From Methylosinus sp. Sm6 (GTDB lineage Bacteria; Pseudomonadota; Alphaproteobacteria; Rhizobiales; Beijerinckiaceae), in the NCBI RefSeq assembly GCF_019802345.1, contig NZ_JAINDZ010000018.1, forward strand, positions 37,987 to 101,986: DNA of 64,000 nucleotides. The letters are read 5' to 3'. Shown here in pieces: positions 53,172 through 61,505 of the stretch. The notes beneath the pieces are model-generated. The model did not search any database and was not told where the DNA came from. It saw only the letters and a program-made list of their open reading frames with translations. Both the position numbers and the translations under genes were made by a program. Numbering within the stretch: the first letter of the stretch is position 1; each line of letters begins with the position of its first letter.

Positions 53172-55370
53172 TCAGGTCCGGAAGCGGCGCGGCTGCGGCA
53201 GCCGCGCGGGAAGCACCAGGCGGGGCGTGGCGTTATCGCGACTGTACCAGGGGTTGAATGCGGGATCGTCATAATCGAGCAGGCCGTATTTGCTGCGCAG
53301 CGCCTCCTGCTCGCGCTTGAAGCGGTCGATGTTGGCCTTGGTCTCGTCGCTGCCGCGGCTCGCCGATTCGTGATGATAGAGCGTCGCGAACGGCGTCCAC
53401 ACGACGCGATAGCCCGCCCGGCCCGCGCGCAGGCAGAAGTCGATGTCGTTATAGGCGATGGCGAAGTTCTCCTCGTCCAGCTCGCCGACCGCCTCGAGGC
53501 ACGGCCGCGAGATCAGCAGGCAGGCGCCCGTCGCCGCCGCGAAGGAGTGGCGCACCTTCAGCCGCGCCATCGGCCCGGGATAATCGCCCGGCATGCCGCA
53601 GAACCAATGCCCGGCCACGGACCCCAAGCCGACGATGACGCCCGCATGCTGGAGCGAGCCGTTGGGATAGAGCAGGCGCGCGCCGACGATGCCCGTCGAC
53701 GGATAAGCGAGGCACGACGCCATCTCCTTCAGCCAGCCCGACTCGATCACTTCTATGTCATTGTTGAGCAGCAGCACGCAATCGCCGCGCGCGGCGCGCA
53801 GGCCGCGATTGACCTGGCGGGCGAAGTTGAACGGCGCCGCGACGATGTCGGCGCGAAACGCGGGATGCGTCCTGCGCATGTCGTCATAGAGCGCGAGAAC
53901 GCGCGGATCCGTGCTGCCATTGTCGACGACGATGATCTCGAGCGCCGGATAATCCGTCTTGCGCGTCAGATCGTCCATCAACCGCGAGATCAGCGTGAAG
54001 GCGTCCTTGCTCGGCACGACGACCGATATGAGCGGCCAATCGCCGCCCGGAGGATGCAGGCGAACGCGGTGGAGATTGGAGTTGAGCGCCGGCTCCACAC
54101 GCGCCGGCGCGCCGTCCTCCGCATAGTCCTCGGACAGCGCGCGACGCGCATTCTCGGTCGCGCGGTCGAGGAAATTGGCCGAATAGCTCGACCCGTCGCG
54201 CCGCCAGAGATAGGCGGGGTAGGGGAGATGGACGATCTCCTCGGGCGCGAGGCCGCGCATATAGCGCAGCAGCAGATCATAATCCTGCGATCCGTCGAAG
54301 CCCTGCCGCAAGCCGCCGAGCGCCGTCAGGCGGGAGCGGCGGTAGAGCGAGAGATGATTGACGTAATTGACGCCGGACAGCAGCACCGGGTCGAAGGCCG
54401 GCTTCAGCACATAGGATTTCGGGCGCAAATGGCCGTCGGTGACGAGCTCGTCCGTGTAAACGAACAGCGCCTCGGGATTGAGTTCGATCGTCTCGATGAC
54501 CGCGTCCACGGCGAAAGGCGTGAGCGCGTCGTCATGATCGATGAAGGCGATCCATTCGCCGGTCGCGGCCGAAAGAGCGAGATTGGTCGCGGCGGCGATG
54601 CCGCCGTTCTCCGCCGCGCGCAGGATCGTCAGGCGCGGATCGCCGGCGTGACGATCGAGCCAGGACGTCGTCTCCCTGTCCGTCGAGCCGTCGTCGGCGA
54701 GGATCAGCTCGGCCGCGCCCGGCCGCTGGAGCCGGAAGGAATCGAGCAGCTGATCGAGATAGGACGCTTTCGTATTATAGACGGGCGTGAGGAAGGAGAT
54801 CAGCGGACGCGTTCCGCGCCAGGGCTCCGCGCCGCCGTAGCGGCTGCTCGCCATGGCGATCACCTGATCGAAATGCTGCGGCACGCCGCGAATTTTGGTG
54901 GCGCGCGGGCCGAGGGCGGAGAGCTCGCCGGCGCCGGCGCGCGCCACGATCTCGCAGCTCGGCGCCGCCGCTCCGCTCATCGCGGCCTTGCGCAGCTTCT
55001 GCCCGACGAAAGCGCGAATGGACTTCTCATCGCGCGCCGCGAAGGCTCGGAAGGCGAAGCGCGAGGGAAAAGAGGAGGGGTCGAACCGCACGCGGCGAAC
55101 GCGGCCGAAGCTCTTGACGGCGACGACATAGAGGCCGTCGCGCGTCTGCCGCAGCTCGATCTCCTCGCCGCGCTCGAAGTCCTCGCCATAGTCGAGGAAG
55201 ACGCGCGGATCGAGGTCGCGGTCGGCGTTCTCGATCTCGAACAGGAGGAAGGAAGCGCCGACGAGCCAGGGAGCGAACACGAATTGCGGATCGGCGTCGA
55301 TCGCCCGCCATCGCTCCCATCCGAGTCTTCGTAAGCCTGCATGTCTCACGGAGGGAATTTTGAACAGCAA
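53172..55370 (-). CDS. Tandem GT2 glycosyltransferase
   Basis: A 732-residue protein with two GT-A domains. The first is at about residues 190-400 (RPLISFLTPVYNTKASYLDQLLDSF, LILADDGSTDRET, WIAFIDHDDALTP), and the second at about 440-670 (WPLISVVVPSKDAFTLISRLMDDL, IIVVDNGSTDPRV, VLLLNNDIEV, CLRAGRAGYRVVW). The DxD-type motifs are HDDA and NNDIE. The first 180 residues have no known fold. The start is a TTG at 55370 with GGAAG upstream, so it is less sure than others. Such enzymes extend capsular or O-antigen chains. It is divergent from the kpsT-like gene. Confidence 0.85.
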   Translation of the reverse strand: MLFKIPSVRHAGLRRLGWERWRAIDADPQFVFAPWLVGASFLLFEIENADRDLDPRVFLDYGEDFERGEEIELRQTRDGLYVVAVKSFGRVRRVRFDPSSFPSRFAFRAFAARDEKSIRAFVGQKLRKAAMSGAAAPSCEIVARAGAGELSALGPRATKIRGVPQHFDQVIAMASSRYGGAEPWRGTRPLISFLTPVYNTKASYLDQLLDSFRLQRPGAAELILADDGSTDRETTSWLDRHAGDPRLTILRAAENGGIAAATNLALSAATGEWIAFIDHDDALTPFAVDAVIETIELNPEALFVYTDELVTDGHLRPKSYVLKPAFDPVLLSGVNYVNHLSLYRRSRLTALGGLRQGFDGSQDYDLLLRYMRGLAPEEIVHLPYPAYLWRRDGSSYSANFLDRATENARRALSEDYAEDGAPARVEPALNSNLHRVRLHPPGGDWPLISVVVPSKDAFTLISRLMDDLTRKTDYPALEIIVVDNGSTDPRVLALYDDMRRTHPAFRADIVAAPFNFARQVNRGLRAARGDCVLLLNNDIEVIESGWLKEMASCLAYPSTGIVGARLLYPNGSLQHAGVIVGLGSVAGHWFCGMPGDYPGPMARLKVRHSFAAATGACLLISRPCLEAVGELDEENFAIAYNDIDFCLRAGRAGYRVVWTPFATLYHHESASRGSDETKANIDRFKREQEALRSKYGLLDYDDPAFNPWYSRDNATPRLVLPARLPQPRRFRT

Positions 55371-55601
55371 GGCTCGCTTCCAATCGCCCTCGTTTGCTTC
55401 GGCGCGCCGCGCCGGTCCGCGTGGGTCGGCGGCGCGGGCGGCGAGTCGAGGCTTCTATACGCGACGCGCGGCGAATAAGCCAGACCGGCCGGAGGAGCCG
55501 CCGGTCGAGCATGTCGGTCGAGCATGGACGAAGCCGGGAGGGCACGCTATAAGGCCCCGTTCGTCGCGTCCGGGGGGATCGATCGGAGCCGCAATTCAAC
55601 G

Positions 55602-56255
55602 ATGATCCAGTTGAACAAGGTCTTCAAATTCTTCAAGACCGAGAGGCATATGAAGGTCGTCCTCGACCATGTCTCGACGGTCTTCGACAGCAGCTATTCC
55701 TATGGAATCCTCGGCGTCAACGGCGCCGGAAAATCGACGACGCTGAAAATCATCGCCGGCACGATGCTGCCGAACTCGGGGCGGGTGATCCGGACCGTGC
55801 GCGTGTCCTGGCCGCTCGGCTTCGCGGGCGGCGTGCATCCGAAGCTGACCGGGCGGGAGAACTCGCATTTCGTGGCGCGCATCTATGGCGCCGATCCGCT
55901 CAAGACTGCGGCTTTCGTCGAGGATTTCGCCGAGCTCGGCGATTATTTCGACGCGCCGGTCAATACCTACTCCACCGGCATGGCCGCCAAGCTCAATTTC
56001 GGCATGTCGATGGCCATTGATTTCGACGTCTTCCTGATCGACGAGATCACCGGCGTCGGCGATTCGCGCTTCCAGAAGCGCTGCGCGGAAGTGTTCGCGG
56101 AACGGCGCCGGAACACGAGGGTGATCTTCGTGTCGCATTCCATGAACACGGTCGCGCGTTTTTGCGACCGGGCGGGAGTGCTGGTCGACGGGCAGCTGCT
56201 GATGTTCGACACCGTCGGCAAGGCCGCCGAGTTCTATAATCGGATGAACAGATAG
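55602..56255 (+). CDS. Polysaccharide ABC exporter ATPase (KpsT/Wzt-like)
   Basis: A 217-residue ATPase. Walker A is GILGVNGAGKSTTLKIIAG, the signature NTYSTGMAAKLNFGMSMAI, Walker B FDVFLIDEITGVGD, and the switch His VIFVSHSMNTVARFC. The short length without a C-terminal carbohydrate-binding domain fits KpsT rather than Wzt. Its membrane partner (KpsM) is not in the window. The ribosome site is weak, GGAG about 15 bases away. The KpsE-like gene follows 9 bp later. Confidence 0.9.
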   Translation: MIQLNKVFKFFKTERHMKVVLDHVSTVFDSSYSYGILGVNGAGKSTTLKIIAGTMLPNSGRVIRTVRVSWPLGFAGGVHPKLTGRENSHFVARIYGADPLKTAAFVEDFAELGDYFDAPVNTYSTGMAAKLNFGMSMAIDFDVFLIDEITGVGDSRFQKRCAEVFAERRRNTRVIFVSHSMNTVARFCDRAGVLVDGQLLMFDTVGKAAEFYNRMNR

Positions 56256-56264
56256 CGGAACGCA

Positions 56265-57539
56265 ATGAACGACGCGCCAAAGCCGCCCGAGCTGCGCTCG
56301 CCCAATCCGATGGAGAGAGCGGAGGCGGTTTCGCGTTTCCTCGCCGAAGCGGCGCGACGCGCGCGCTTTTCCGCGCGCGTGCGCGGCGCCTATAAGGACA
56401 GCAGCTTCGGCTCGCGCCGCGGCGCGCGGGCGATACGCGTCGCCTTTGCGACCTTGTTCGTCCTTCTGGTCGCCATTCCCAATATCGTGAGCGTCGTCTA
56501 TTTCGGCCTCATCGCCTCCGACCAATATGTCGCGGAGGCCAAGTTCACGGTGAGCGGCGCGGAGACGCCGAAGCCCGACGGATCGGGCGCGACGATCGAT
56601 CTGCCGATGATGATGATCATGCAGGATTCGCTGATCATCACCAGCTTCCTCGAGAGCCGCACGCTGGTCGAGCAGCTCGAGCGGCAGGTCGATCTGCGCG
56701 CGCTCTACAGCGCGCCCTCCATCGATCGTTGGGCGCGTTTCGACGCGAGCAAGTCGATCGAGCTGTTCGTCGATTATTGGGGGAAGATGGCCGAGGCGAA
56801 GATGGGCATTCCCTCCGGCATCGTCACTCTGACCGTGCGCGCGTTCTCGCCCGAGCATGCGCGGCGGATCGCCGACGCCGTCGTCGCCGACTGCGACGCG
56901 CTGATCAACAGCCTCAACGAGCGCATGCGCGGGGACACCGTCAGATCCTCGGAGCAGGATGTCGCTCTCGCCGTGGACCGCCTGAAGACGGCCTGGGTCG
57001 ATCTCGAGCGGGCGCGCAATGAAGAGGGTCTGCTCAACGTCGATCTCGCGAGCAAGTCGCAGACCGACGTTCTGGCCGGCGTCGAGAGCGAGCTGCTGGC
57101 GGCGCAGAAGGAATATCAGATTCGCAGCCATTACCTCGAGGAATCGGCGCCGCAGCTGCGGGTGATGCGGCGGCGCATCGAGGCGCTGGAGAGCCAAGTG
57201 GCCGAGCGCAGGGCGCAGATGACCGCGCAGGAGAGCAAAGGCGTCGCCGCGCTCGCCCAGCGCACGCTGTCGGGCAAAATGACGAAATTCGCCAGCCTCG
57301 ATCTCGAGCATAACATCGCCCAGGCGCGCTATCAGGCGGCGGTGTCGGCTCTCGACGCCGCGCGCCAGCTCAGCCAGAGAAAAATGCTCTACCTGCAGGT
57401 GATCGAGTCGCCCTCGACTCCCGAAGAGCCGCGCTATCCCCGGCGCATTCTCTATCCCGGCCTGGTTTTCCTCGGCTCGCTCACGCTGTGGGGGGCGTTG
57501 ATCGGGCTCATCACCTTCGTGCGCAATCACATGGCGTGA
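56265..57539 (+). CDS. Polysaccharide export inner-membrane protein (KpsE/CtrB-like)
   Basis: A 424-residue protein. A cytoplasmic basic N-terminus is followed by a helix (VAFATLFVLLVAIPNIVSVVYFGLI), a large periplasmic part with long coiled coils (about residues 230-370, QDVALAVDRLKTAWVDLERARNE and VMRRRIEALESQVAERRAQM), and a C-terminal helix (LVFLGSLTLWGALIGLITFV). This is the layout of KpsE/BexC/CtrB, which bridge the ABC exporter to the outer-membrane channel. PEEPRYPRRILYPGL before the last helix is the conserved Pro-rich motif. The phage boundary lies about 105 bp downstream. Confidence 0.9.
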   Translation: MNDAPKPPELRSPNPMERAEAVSRFLAEAARRARFSARVRGAYKDSSFGSRRGARAIRVAFATLFVLLVAIPNIVSVVYFGLIASDQYVAEAKFTVSGAETPKPDGSGATIDLPMMMIMQDSLIITSFLESRTLVEQLERQVDLRALYSAPSIDRWARFDASKSIELFVDYWGKMAEAKMGIPSGIVTLTVRAFSPEHARRIADAVVADCDALINSLNERMRGDTVRSSEQDVALAVDRLKTAWVDLERARNEEGLLNVDLASKSQTDVLAGVESELLAAQKEYQIRSHYLEESAPQLRVMRRRIEALESQVAERRAQMTAQESKGVAALAQRTLSGKMTKFASLDLEHNIAQARYQAAVSALDAARQLSQRKMLYLQVIESPSTPEEPRYPRRILYPGLVFLGSLTLWGALIGLITFVRNHMA

Positions 57540-57648
57540 GCGGCGACGGCCGGTTGGCGGTCCGGGAGCGGTCGGCCGTCCCCCGACCCGGCTGCGCTGT
57601 CGCCCCTCGAAGGCTGCGCCCACGCTTTCGGAGCGGCGCCGCTGTAGC

Positions 57649-57689
57649 GCGACAAATCAAATGGCATCTCGCGACAGATCATTTGGCAT
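57649..57689. repeat. Two 19-bp direct repeats at the prophage end (22-bp period)
   Basis: GCGACAAATCAAATGGCAT and GCGACAGATCATTTGGCAT differ at three positions. The 22-bp period equals the spacing of the Mu R1 and R2 transposase sites. A third partial copy in the opposite direction, CTGTCGCG, lies at 57700-57707. Confidence 0.75.
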
Positions 57690-57710
57690 AGGCTGAGAAC
57701 TGTCGCGGGC

Positions 57711-57741
57711 AAAAAAAAAGGGGCCTCGCCTCGCCCGGGCC
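57711..57741 (-). terminator. Probable end of the leftward phage transcript
   Basis: On the - strand a GC-rich segment that can pair GGGC with GCCC is followed by nine T (A-run at 57711-57719). The stem is short, so pairing is not certain, but the T-run is the longest in the region. Confidence 0.5.
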
Positions 57742-57788
57742 GCGACCGCGGTCTTGATCGTGGGGCGCCGCCCGCCTCTCTCACATTT

Positions 57789-57813
57789 CGATCAGCCGCC
57801 GGGCGGCTGATCG
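57789..57813. repeat. Perfect hairpin at the stop of the last phage gene
   Basis: Twelve-base arms CGATCAGCCGCC and GGCGGCTGATCG flank a single base and overlap the stop codon of the HTH gene. It may act as first of two termination signals for the leftward transcript. Confidence 0.6.
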
Positions 57814-58037
57814 TCGATAAACCGAGCGAGGTCCTCCAGCGCGTCTCCGAGCGCATAGTGACGCTCGCGCGCGATCGTGAGCAGATCGCGGAACACGCCG
57901 TCACGAGGACGAGAGCGACCCTGACGCCAGTCCTGGACCGTGTCCTTATGCACGCCGATCGCGCGGCCCATCTCGGCCTGCCAGCGCTCGCCCCACAGGG
58001 CCTCGCCGATCGCGATGATGATGCTCTGATGCGTCAC
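57792..58037 (-). CDS. Phage HTH DNA-binding protein
   Basis: An 81-residue protein. The GTG at 58037 overlaps the stop of the preceding gene (GTGA), so the longer frame upstream is rejected. The helix-turn-helix core is EMGRAIGVHKDTVQDWRQGRSRP, with a preceding helix GEALWGERWQAEM. Such small proteins recur as the last gene of Mu-like prophages; a repressor or a regulator of late genes is possible. The role is inferred from the HTH alone. Confidence 0.7.
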   Translation of the reverse strand: MTHQSIIIAIGEALWGERWQAEMGRAIGVHKDTVQDWRQGRSRPRDGVFRDLLTIARERHYALGDALEDLARFIDDQPPGG

Positions 58038-58678
58038 GTCCTCACCCTGGTCGTCTCGAGCCATGCCCAGGCGATGAGCCGCTCGACATCCGCCAGCGCG
58101 GCGAGGTCCGAGGGCTGGCGCTCCCCTTCCGGTAGCGCCGCGCCGATCTCCAGCCTCACGCCGAGCCAAGGCGCAGGCGGCGGCAGGCCGGGATCGGTCG
58201 CGACCGGGCCTCGCCCGTGGCCGCCCGCATGGAGCCTCCGCCAGAGCGGCTCGCCGGCGAAGTCGTCGCGGGCGACGGCGAAAGTCGACACTGGCGCTTT
58301 CAGCCCGGCGGCGGGACGATAGACCGTCGCCAGCAGGCCAGCGAGGCCGTCGAGCGAGCACGCATCGAGCGTCCACCCGCTCAGAGGAGCGCGCCGCACA
58401 GCGGAGCGGTAGAGCTCGGCCTGGGCGGGGCTCGGATGCGTCGGCAGCCTCATGTCCGGCGGCGGATGCAGTTCCGCCGGATGCATTGCTGCGAGCGCTA
58501 TGTCGAGCGCCCGCACATAGCTATCGGGCAGCAGCTCCGCCGTCGCAGTCGGCGTCGCCGGCGGGTGCAAGGCGCGCCGCAGCACGTCGCCGGCGTGTCG
58601 CACGGCCCCATCATCCGCCTCGGCGCGCTCGCAAATCTGGATGTCGCCCGTGTCGAGTGTCACAAATGTCAGCGGCAT
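58034..58678 (-). CDS. Phage protein of unknown function
   Basis: A 214-residue soluble protein with start at 58678 supported by GGAGGACT. It begins MPLTFVTLDTGDIQICERAEADDGA and has no signal peptide or membrane helix. Pro-rich segments (ELHPPPDMRLPTHPSP) separate two parts; the C-terminal part has TVYRPAAGLKAPVSTFAVARDDFAGEPLWRRL. No domain is recognised. It is followed by the HTH gene with a 4-bp overlap. Confidence 0.55.
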   Translation of the reverse strand: MPLTFVTLDTGDIQICERAEADDGAVRHAGDVLRRALHPPATPTATAELLPDSYVRALDIALAAMHPAELHPPPDMRLPTHPSPAQAELYRSAVRRAPLSGWTLDACSLDGLAGLLATVYRPAAGLKAPVSTFAVARDDFAGEPLWRRLHAGGHGRGPVATDPGLPPPAPWLGVRLEIGAALPEGERQPSDLAALADVERLIAWAWLETTRVRT

Positions 58679-58717
58679 AGTCCGTCCTCCGCCTCGTCGC
58701 ACGCAGCTTGATCGATT

Positions 58718-58858
58718 TTAGCCGACCAGCGCATTGGCCTCGGCCGCTTTTTCGGCCGGCACGCGCCAGCCCTTGGCGGCAGGGTCCCAGCGGCCGCCCA
58801 TGGCCTTCAGGGCGTCCTTGTGAGCGAACGTGTTTCCGGTGATCGGCGCGGTGGTCAT
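58718..58858 (-). CDS. 46-residue DUF5710-like phage protein
   Basis: The ATG at 58858 has GGAG seven bases upstream. The product includes NTFAHKDALKAMGGRWDPAAKGWRVP, where the pattern GxxWDPxxKxWxVP is that of the DUF5710 family, short modules common in phage and plasmid proteins and often part of larger nucleic-acid enzymes. Here it stands alone. It is in the run of - strand phage genes, 40 bp upstream of the 214-residue gene. Confidence 0.6.
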   Translation of the reverse strand: MTTAPITGNTFAHKDALKAMGGRWDPAAKGWRVPAEKAAEANALVG

Positions 58859-58936
58859 CTCAGGGCTCCATCCCTAGGGCGGGGCGGGCTATCCCGCCCC
58901 CGACGCCTACGTTTATAGGCGCGCCACGGGCAGCCG

Positions 58937-59746
58937 TCAAGCGCTATCCCTGACGATCAGCTCCCGCGCCCGTCGCCCGCCCTTGTCGCCCACCGCCATA
59001 TAGGTCACGTCGGCGCTCTCCACGCGGAACCGGCCATAGATCGAGCGCGTCTCCGGCGTGTCGCTCATCGAGAGGATGAACCGGCCTTTAATGCCGCTCA
59101 AAGCCTCGGCCAGAGCCTCGTGATCCTCCCGCGGGAAGGGCGCGCCATAGTAGTGCTCGCATTTGAAATAGGGCGGGTCGAGGTAGAACAGCGTGCCGGC
59201 GCGGTCCCAGCGGGCCAGGAACTCGCGCCAGTCCAGGCATTCGATCGTCACGCCGGCGAGCCGCTCATGAACTCCCTCGAGCAGGCTGCCGAGCTTCGTG
59301 ATGTCGAAGCGCGCCGAATAGGTGGTGCTGATCCCGAAGTGGCGGCTCGCCGCCTTGCCGCCGAAGGACAGGCGCTGGAGATAGAGGAAGCGCGCCGCGC
59401 GCTCCAGGTCTGTCATTGTCTCCGGATCGACCGCGAGCAGCCGCTCGAACTCGGCCCGGCTGGTCAGCTGCCATTTCAACATGTCCATGAATGCCTGATA
59501 ATGGCGCTGTAAAATGCGAAAGAAGGTCGCCACATCCTTGTTGAGGTCGTTGATCGCCTCGACCTTCGGCGCCGATCGGCGGCGCAGAAAGACGCCGCCC
59601 ATGCCGACGAATGCCTCGGCATAGAGCTCGTGCGGAGTCCGCTCGATGAGAGCGCAGAGCCGCTTGGCGAGCAGCTTCTTGCCGCCGATATAGGCCGCCG
59701 GCGGCGAGGCCGGAGAAACAGGCCGAAAATCAGAAACGTCCACCAT
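58937..59746 (-). CDS. Phage Dam-type DNA adenine methyltransferase
   Basis: A 269-residue D12-class N6-adenine methylase. The SAM-binding FxGxK-type motif is AAYIGGKKLLAKRL (residues about 17-30), AEAFVGMGGVFL follows, and the catalytic motif is LFYLDPPYFKCEHYYG (DPPY at about residue 195). KVEAINDLNKDVATFFRILQ is another conserved part. Phage methylases of this kind protect phage DNA from host restriction. It sits downstream of the tail genes, near the right end, where Mu carries mom. The start ATG at 59746 has a weak AGG site. Confidence 0.88.
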   Translation of the reverse strand: MVDVSDFRPVSPASPPAAYIGGKKLLAKRLCALIERTPHELYAEAFVGMGGVFLRRRSAPKVEAINDLNKDVATFFRILQRHYQAFMDMLKWQLTSRAEFERLLAVDPETMTDLERAARFLYLQRLSFGGKAASRHFGISTTYSARFDITKLGSLLEGVHERLAGVTIECLDWREFLARWDRAGTLFYLDPPYFKCEHYYGAPFPREDHEALAEALSGIKGRFILSMSDTPETRSIYGRFRVESADVTYMAVGDKGGRRARELIVRDSA

Positions 59747-59884
59747 ATCTTAAGCCTGAGCATGCTACCCGCGCCATGCCGTCGACGGCGGCGGCGGGGA
59801 GCGTTATCGGCTGATGCGCTGCGCGGGCTTTGCTTGGCCGCTACCCGCGTCCGGGGCGACCCGGCCCCGCTACCTCGAGTCGGC
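59747..59884. other. Spacer between tail gene D and the adenine methylase
   Basis: 138 bp with no gene. It may carry a promoter for the right-end genes, but I see no clear boxes. Confidence 0.4.
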
Positions 59885-60883
59885 TCACTCCTCCTTCGGC
59901 TCGCAGGCGAGCCGCACCACCAGGCCGGCGGCCGAGAAGCCGAACGCCCGGCTCTTGACCACCCAGTCGCGATCGTCGTCGTCGCCGAAGCCCAGCGTCC
60001 TCACCACGCCGCCGGGGCCGACGCCGATTTGTCCCGTCGCCAGCGTGACGTGAAACGGCCGGCAGTCGCGGTCGAACTTGCCCTTGCGCGAGGCCGCGTG
60101 ATGCTTGGCCTCGAGCTGCGTCCCGAACACATGCGGATGCACATAGTCGGGCGCGCCGTCGCCCGCCTCGCCGGCCTCGCTGGCGATCTCCTCGCGCTTG
60201 CCCGTCTTGCGATCGTAATGGACCGCCTTGCATTTGCCGCGCTTCTGCCGGTCCCTCGTCGTGAAGGTGAAACCCTCGCAATCGTTGGGCGTGATCGTCA
60301 CGCGGCCCGCCTGACCGCCCGAGGCGGTGAGCCCCGCGCCGCGCGGAACGAAGATCAGCCGGCCGCCCTGAAACTTCGCCAGCGCGCCATATTGGCGCGC
60401 GAGCCGCATCACCAGATGCATGTCCGACTCGCCCGTCTGCGCGATCAGCTTCTCGATCTTGATCGAGCCTAGGGAATCGTGAACCGCCGCCTGCAGCCCA
60501 TTGTCCCAGGCGATCTCCTTCAGCACGTCGCCGAGCGTCTTCGGAGACTTCCAAGAGCGAGTTTTCTGACCCTTCAAAGTCTTTTTCAAATCCGCCGAAT
60601 CGCCGGTCAGATGCAGCTCCGCGCGCGGCCCGGTCTTGGTCACTTCGGTGATCGTGAACTCGCCGATCTTGGCGGGGCCCGTCTCCTCCCATCCGACCGC
60701 CACCAGGACCTTCTGGCCGGTCGCGGGCTTCGCGATCCGCCCGTCGTAATTGCTGATCTCGAGATGCAGCGTATCCGCGCGCTCGCCATCGCTCTCGACG
60801 ATCTGGCCGGAGAGCGCCCGCTTGCCGATCAGCGCGACCGGCGCGCCGTCGAGCGAGACGTCGACGATCGGCGTCACGACCAC
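59885..60883 (-). CDS. Phage tail protein D (late control D family)
   Basis: A 332-residue P2 gpD-like protein, part of the baseplate hub of contractile tails. The N-terminus has ALIGKRALSGQIVESDGERADTLHLEISNYDGRIAKPATGQKVLVAVGW; the central part EIAWDNGLQAAVHDSLGSIKIEKLIAQTGESDMHLVMRLARQYGALAKFQGGRLIFVPRG is the conserved family region. It starts with GTG at 60883 and overlaps the X gene by 10 bp. Confidence 0.88.
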   Translation of the reverse strand: MVVTPIVDVSLDGAPVALIGKRALSGQIVESDGERADTLHLEISNYDGRIAKPATGQKVLVAVGWEETGPAKIGEFTITEVTKTGPRAELHLTGDSADLKKTLKGQKTRSWKSPKTLGDVLKEIAWDNGLQAAVHDSLGSIKIEKLIAQTGESDMHLVMRLARQYGALAKFQGGRLIFVPRGAGLTASGGQAGRVTITPNDCEGFTFTTRDRQKRGKCKAVHYDRKTGKREEIASEAGEAGDGAPDYVHPHVFGTQLEAKHHAASRKGKFDRDCRPFHVTLATGQIGVGPGGVVRTLGFGDDDDRDWVVKSRAFGFSAAGLVVRLACEPKEE

Positions 60884-61092
60884 AGATCCACGGTGGCGAT
60901 CTGCGGCCGCGGGCGGGCGAGATCGGGCAGCAGGATGGTGAGATTTTCAGGCAGGATCGGCCCGTGCTCGGCGAGGCCCGGATTGGCGGCGAGGATCGCC
61001 TCGGCCGCGCCGATATGCTCGTCGCCATAGGCGCGCGCCGCGATCGCGTCGACCATGTCGCCGCGGCTGGTCACATAAGTCCTCAAGGCCAT
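60874..61092 (-). CDS. Phage tail protein X (LysM-like)
   Basis: A 72-residue protein of the P2 gpX family, with a single LysM-type fold: YVTSRGDMVDAIAARAYGDEHIGAAEAILAANPGLAEHGPILPENLTILLP. Position between U and D genes confirms the assignment. It overlaps both neighbours by about 10 bp. Confidence 0.9.
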   Translation of the reverse strand: MALRTYVTSRGDMVDAIAARAYGDEHIGAAEAILAANPGLAEHGPILPENLTILLPDLARPRPQIATVDLWS

Positions 61093-61505
61093 AGGCTCCA
61101 GATCTGGCCGAAGCCATCGTCATGCACAGCAAAATCGAGATCGTAGACGAGCTTCTGCGGCGTCCCGTCCGGAAGATGAAAGCTCTCGACGGTCTGCGCC
61201 GCCTCCAGCCGGTGCGGCCCGGCGATATCGCCAGATTCGGAGAGCAGGATGTGCGTCGCACCGGCCCGGCAATCGGCGAGCAAGGCGGCGATGAGCAGCT
61301 CCACGCCGCCGCCCTGGTCGACCGGATAGATCGTGCCGCGCAGGCTCACGATCTCCTCGCCGGGCCCGAGATATTGGCCCGCCGGCCGCCGGCCGATGAT
61401 CGCATGCTTTTCCCAGCGCGCATGGACGCGCCGGCGCAGCTCCTCGAAGGCGGCGCGCCCGACCTCGAAGCGATGCGGTCCCCAGCCCATCAGCACAGCC
61501 GCCAT
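61083..61505 (-). CDS. Phage tail protein U
   Basis: A 140-residue P2 gpU-like tail protein. The ATG at 61505 has GGAGG seven bases upstream. Typical segments are MGWGPHRFEVGRAAFEELRRRVHARWEKHAIIGRRPAGQYLGPGEEIVSLRGTIYP and VESFHLPDGTPQKLVYDLDF. Its start shares one base with the tape-measure stop (TGATG). Confidence 0.88.
   Translation of the reverse strand: MAAVLMGWGPHRFEVGRAAFEELRRRVHARWEKHAIIGRRPAGQYLGPGEEIVSLRGTIYPVDQGGGVELLIAALLADCRAGATHILLSESGDIAGPHRLEAAQTVESFHLPDGTPQKLVYDLDFAVHDDGFGQIWSLWP

Noticed and set aside
53370..55334. 654-codon + strand frame opposite the GT2 gene
   Set aside because: Arg/Glu/Ala-rich shadow with no domain; the glycosyltransferase motifs are clear on the other strand.
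55596..57623. 675-codon - strand frame opposite the KpsT- and KpsE-like genes
   Set aside because: Shadow; Walker motifs and coiled coils are on the + strand.
57540..57790. Search for a tRNA as phage attachment site
   Set aside because: No cloverleaf or conserved tRNA 3' end is present; the transposition-type end explains the boundary.
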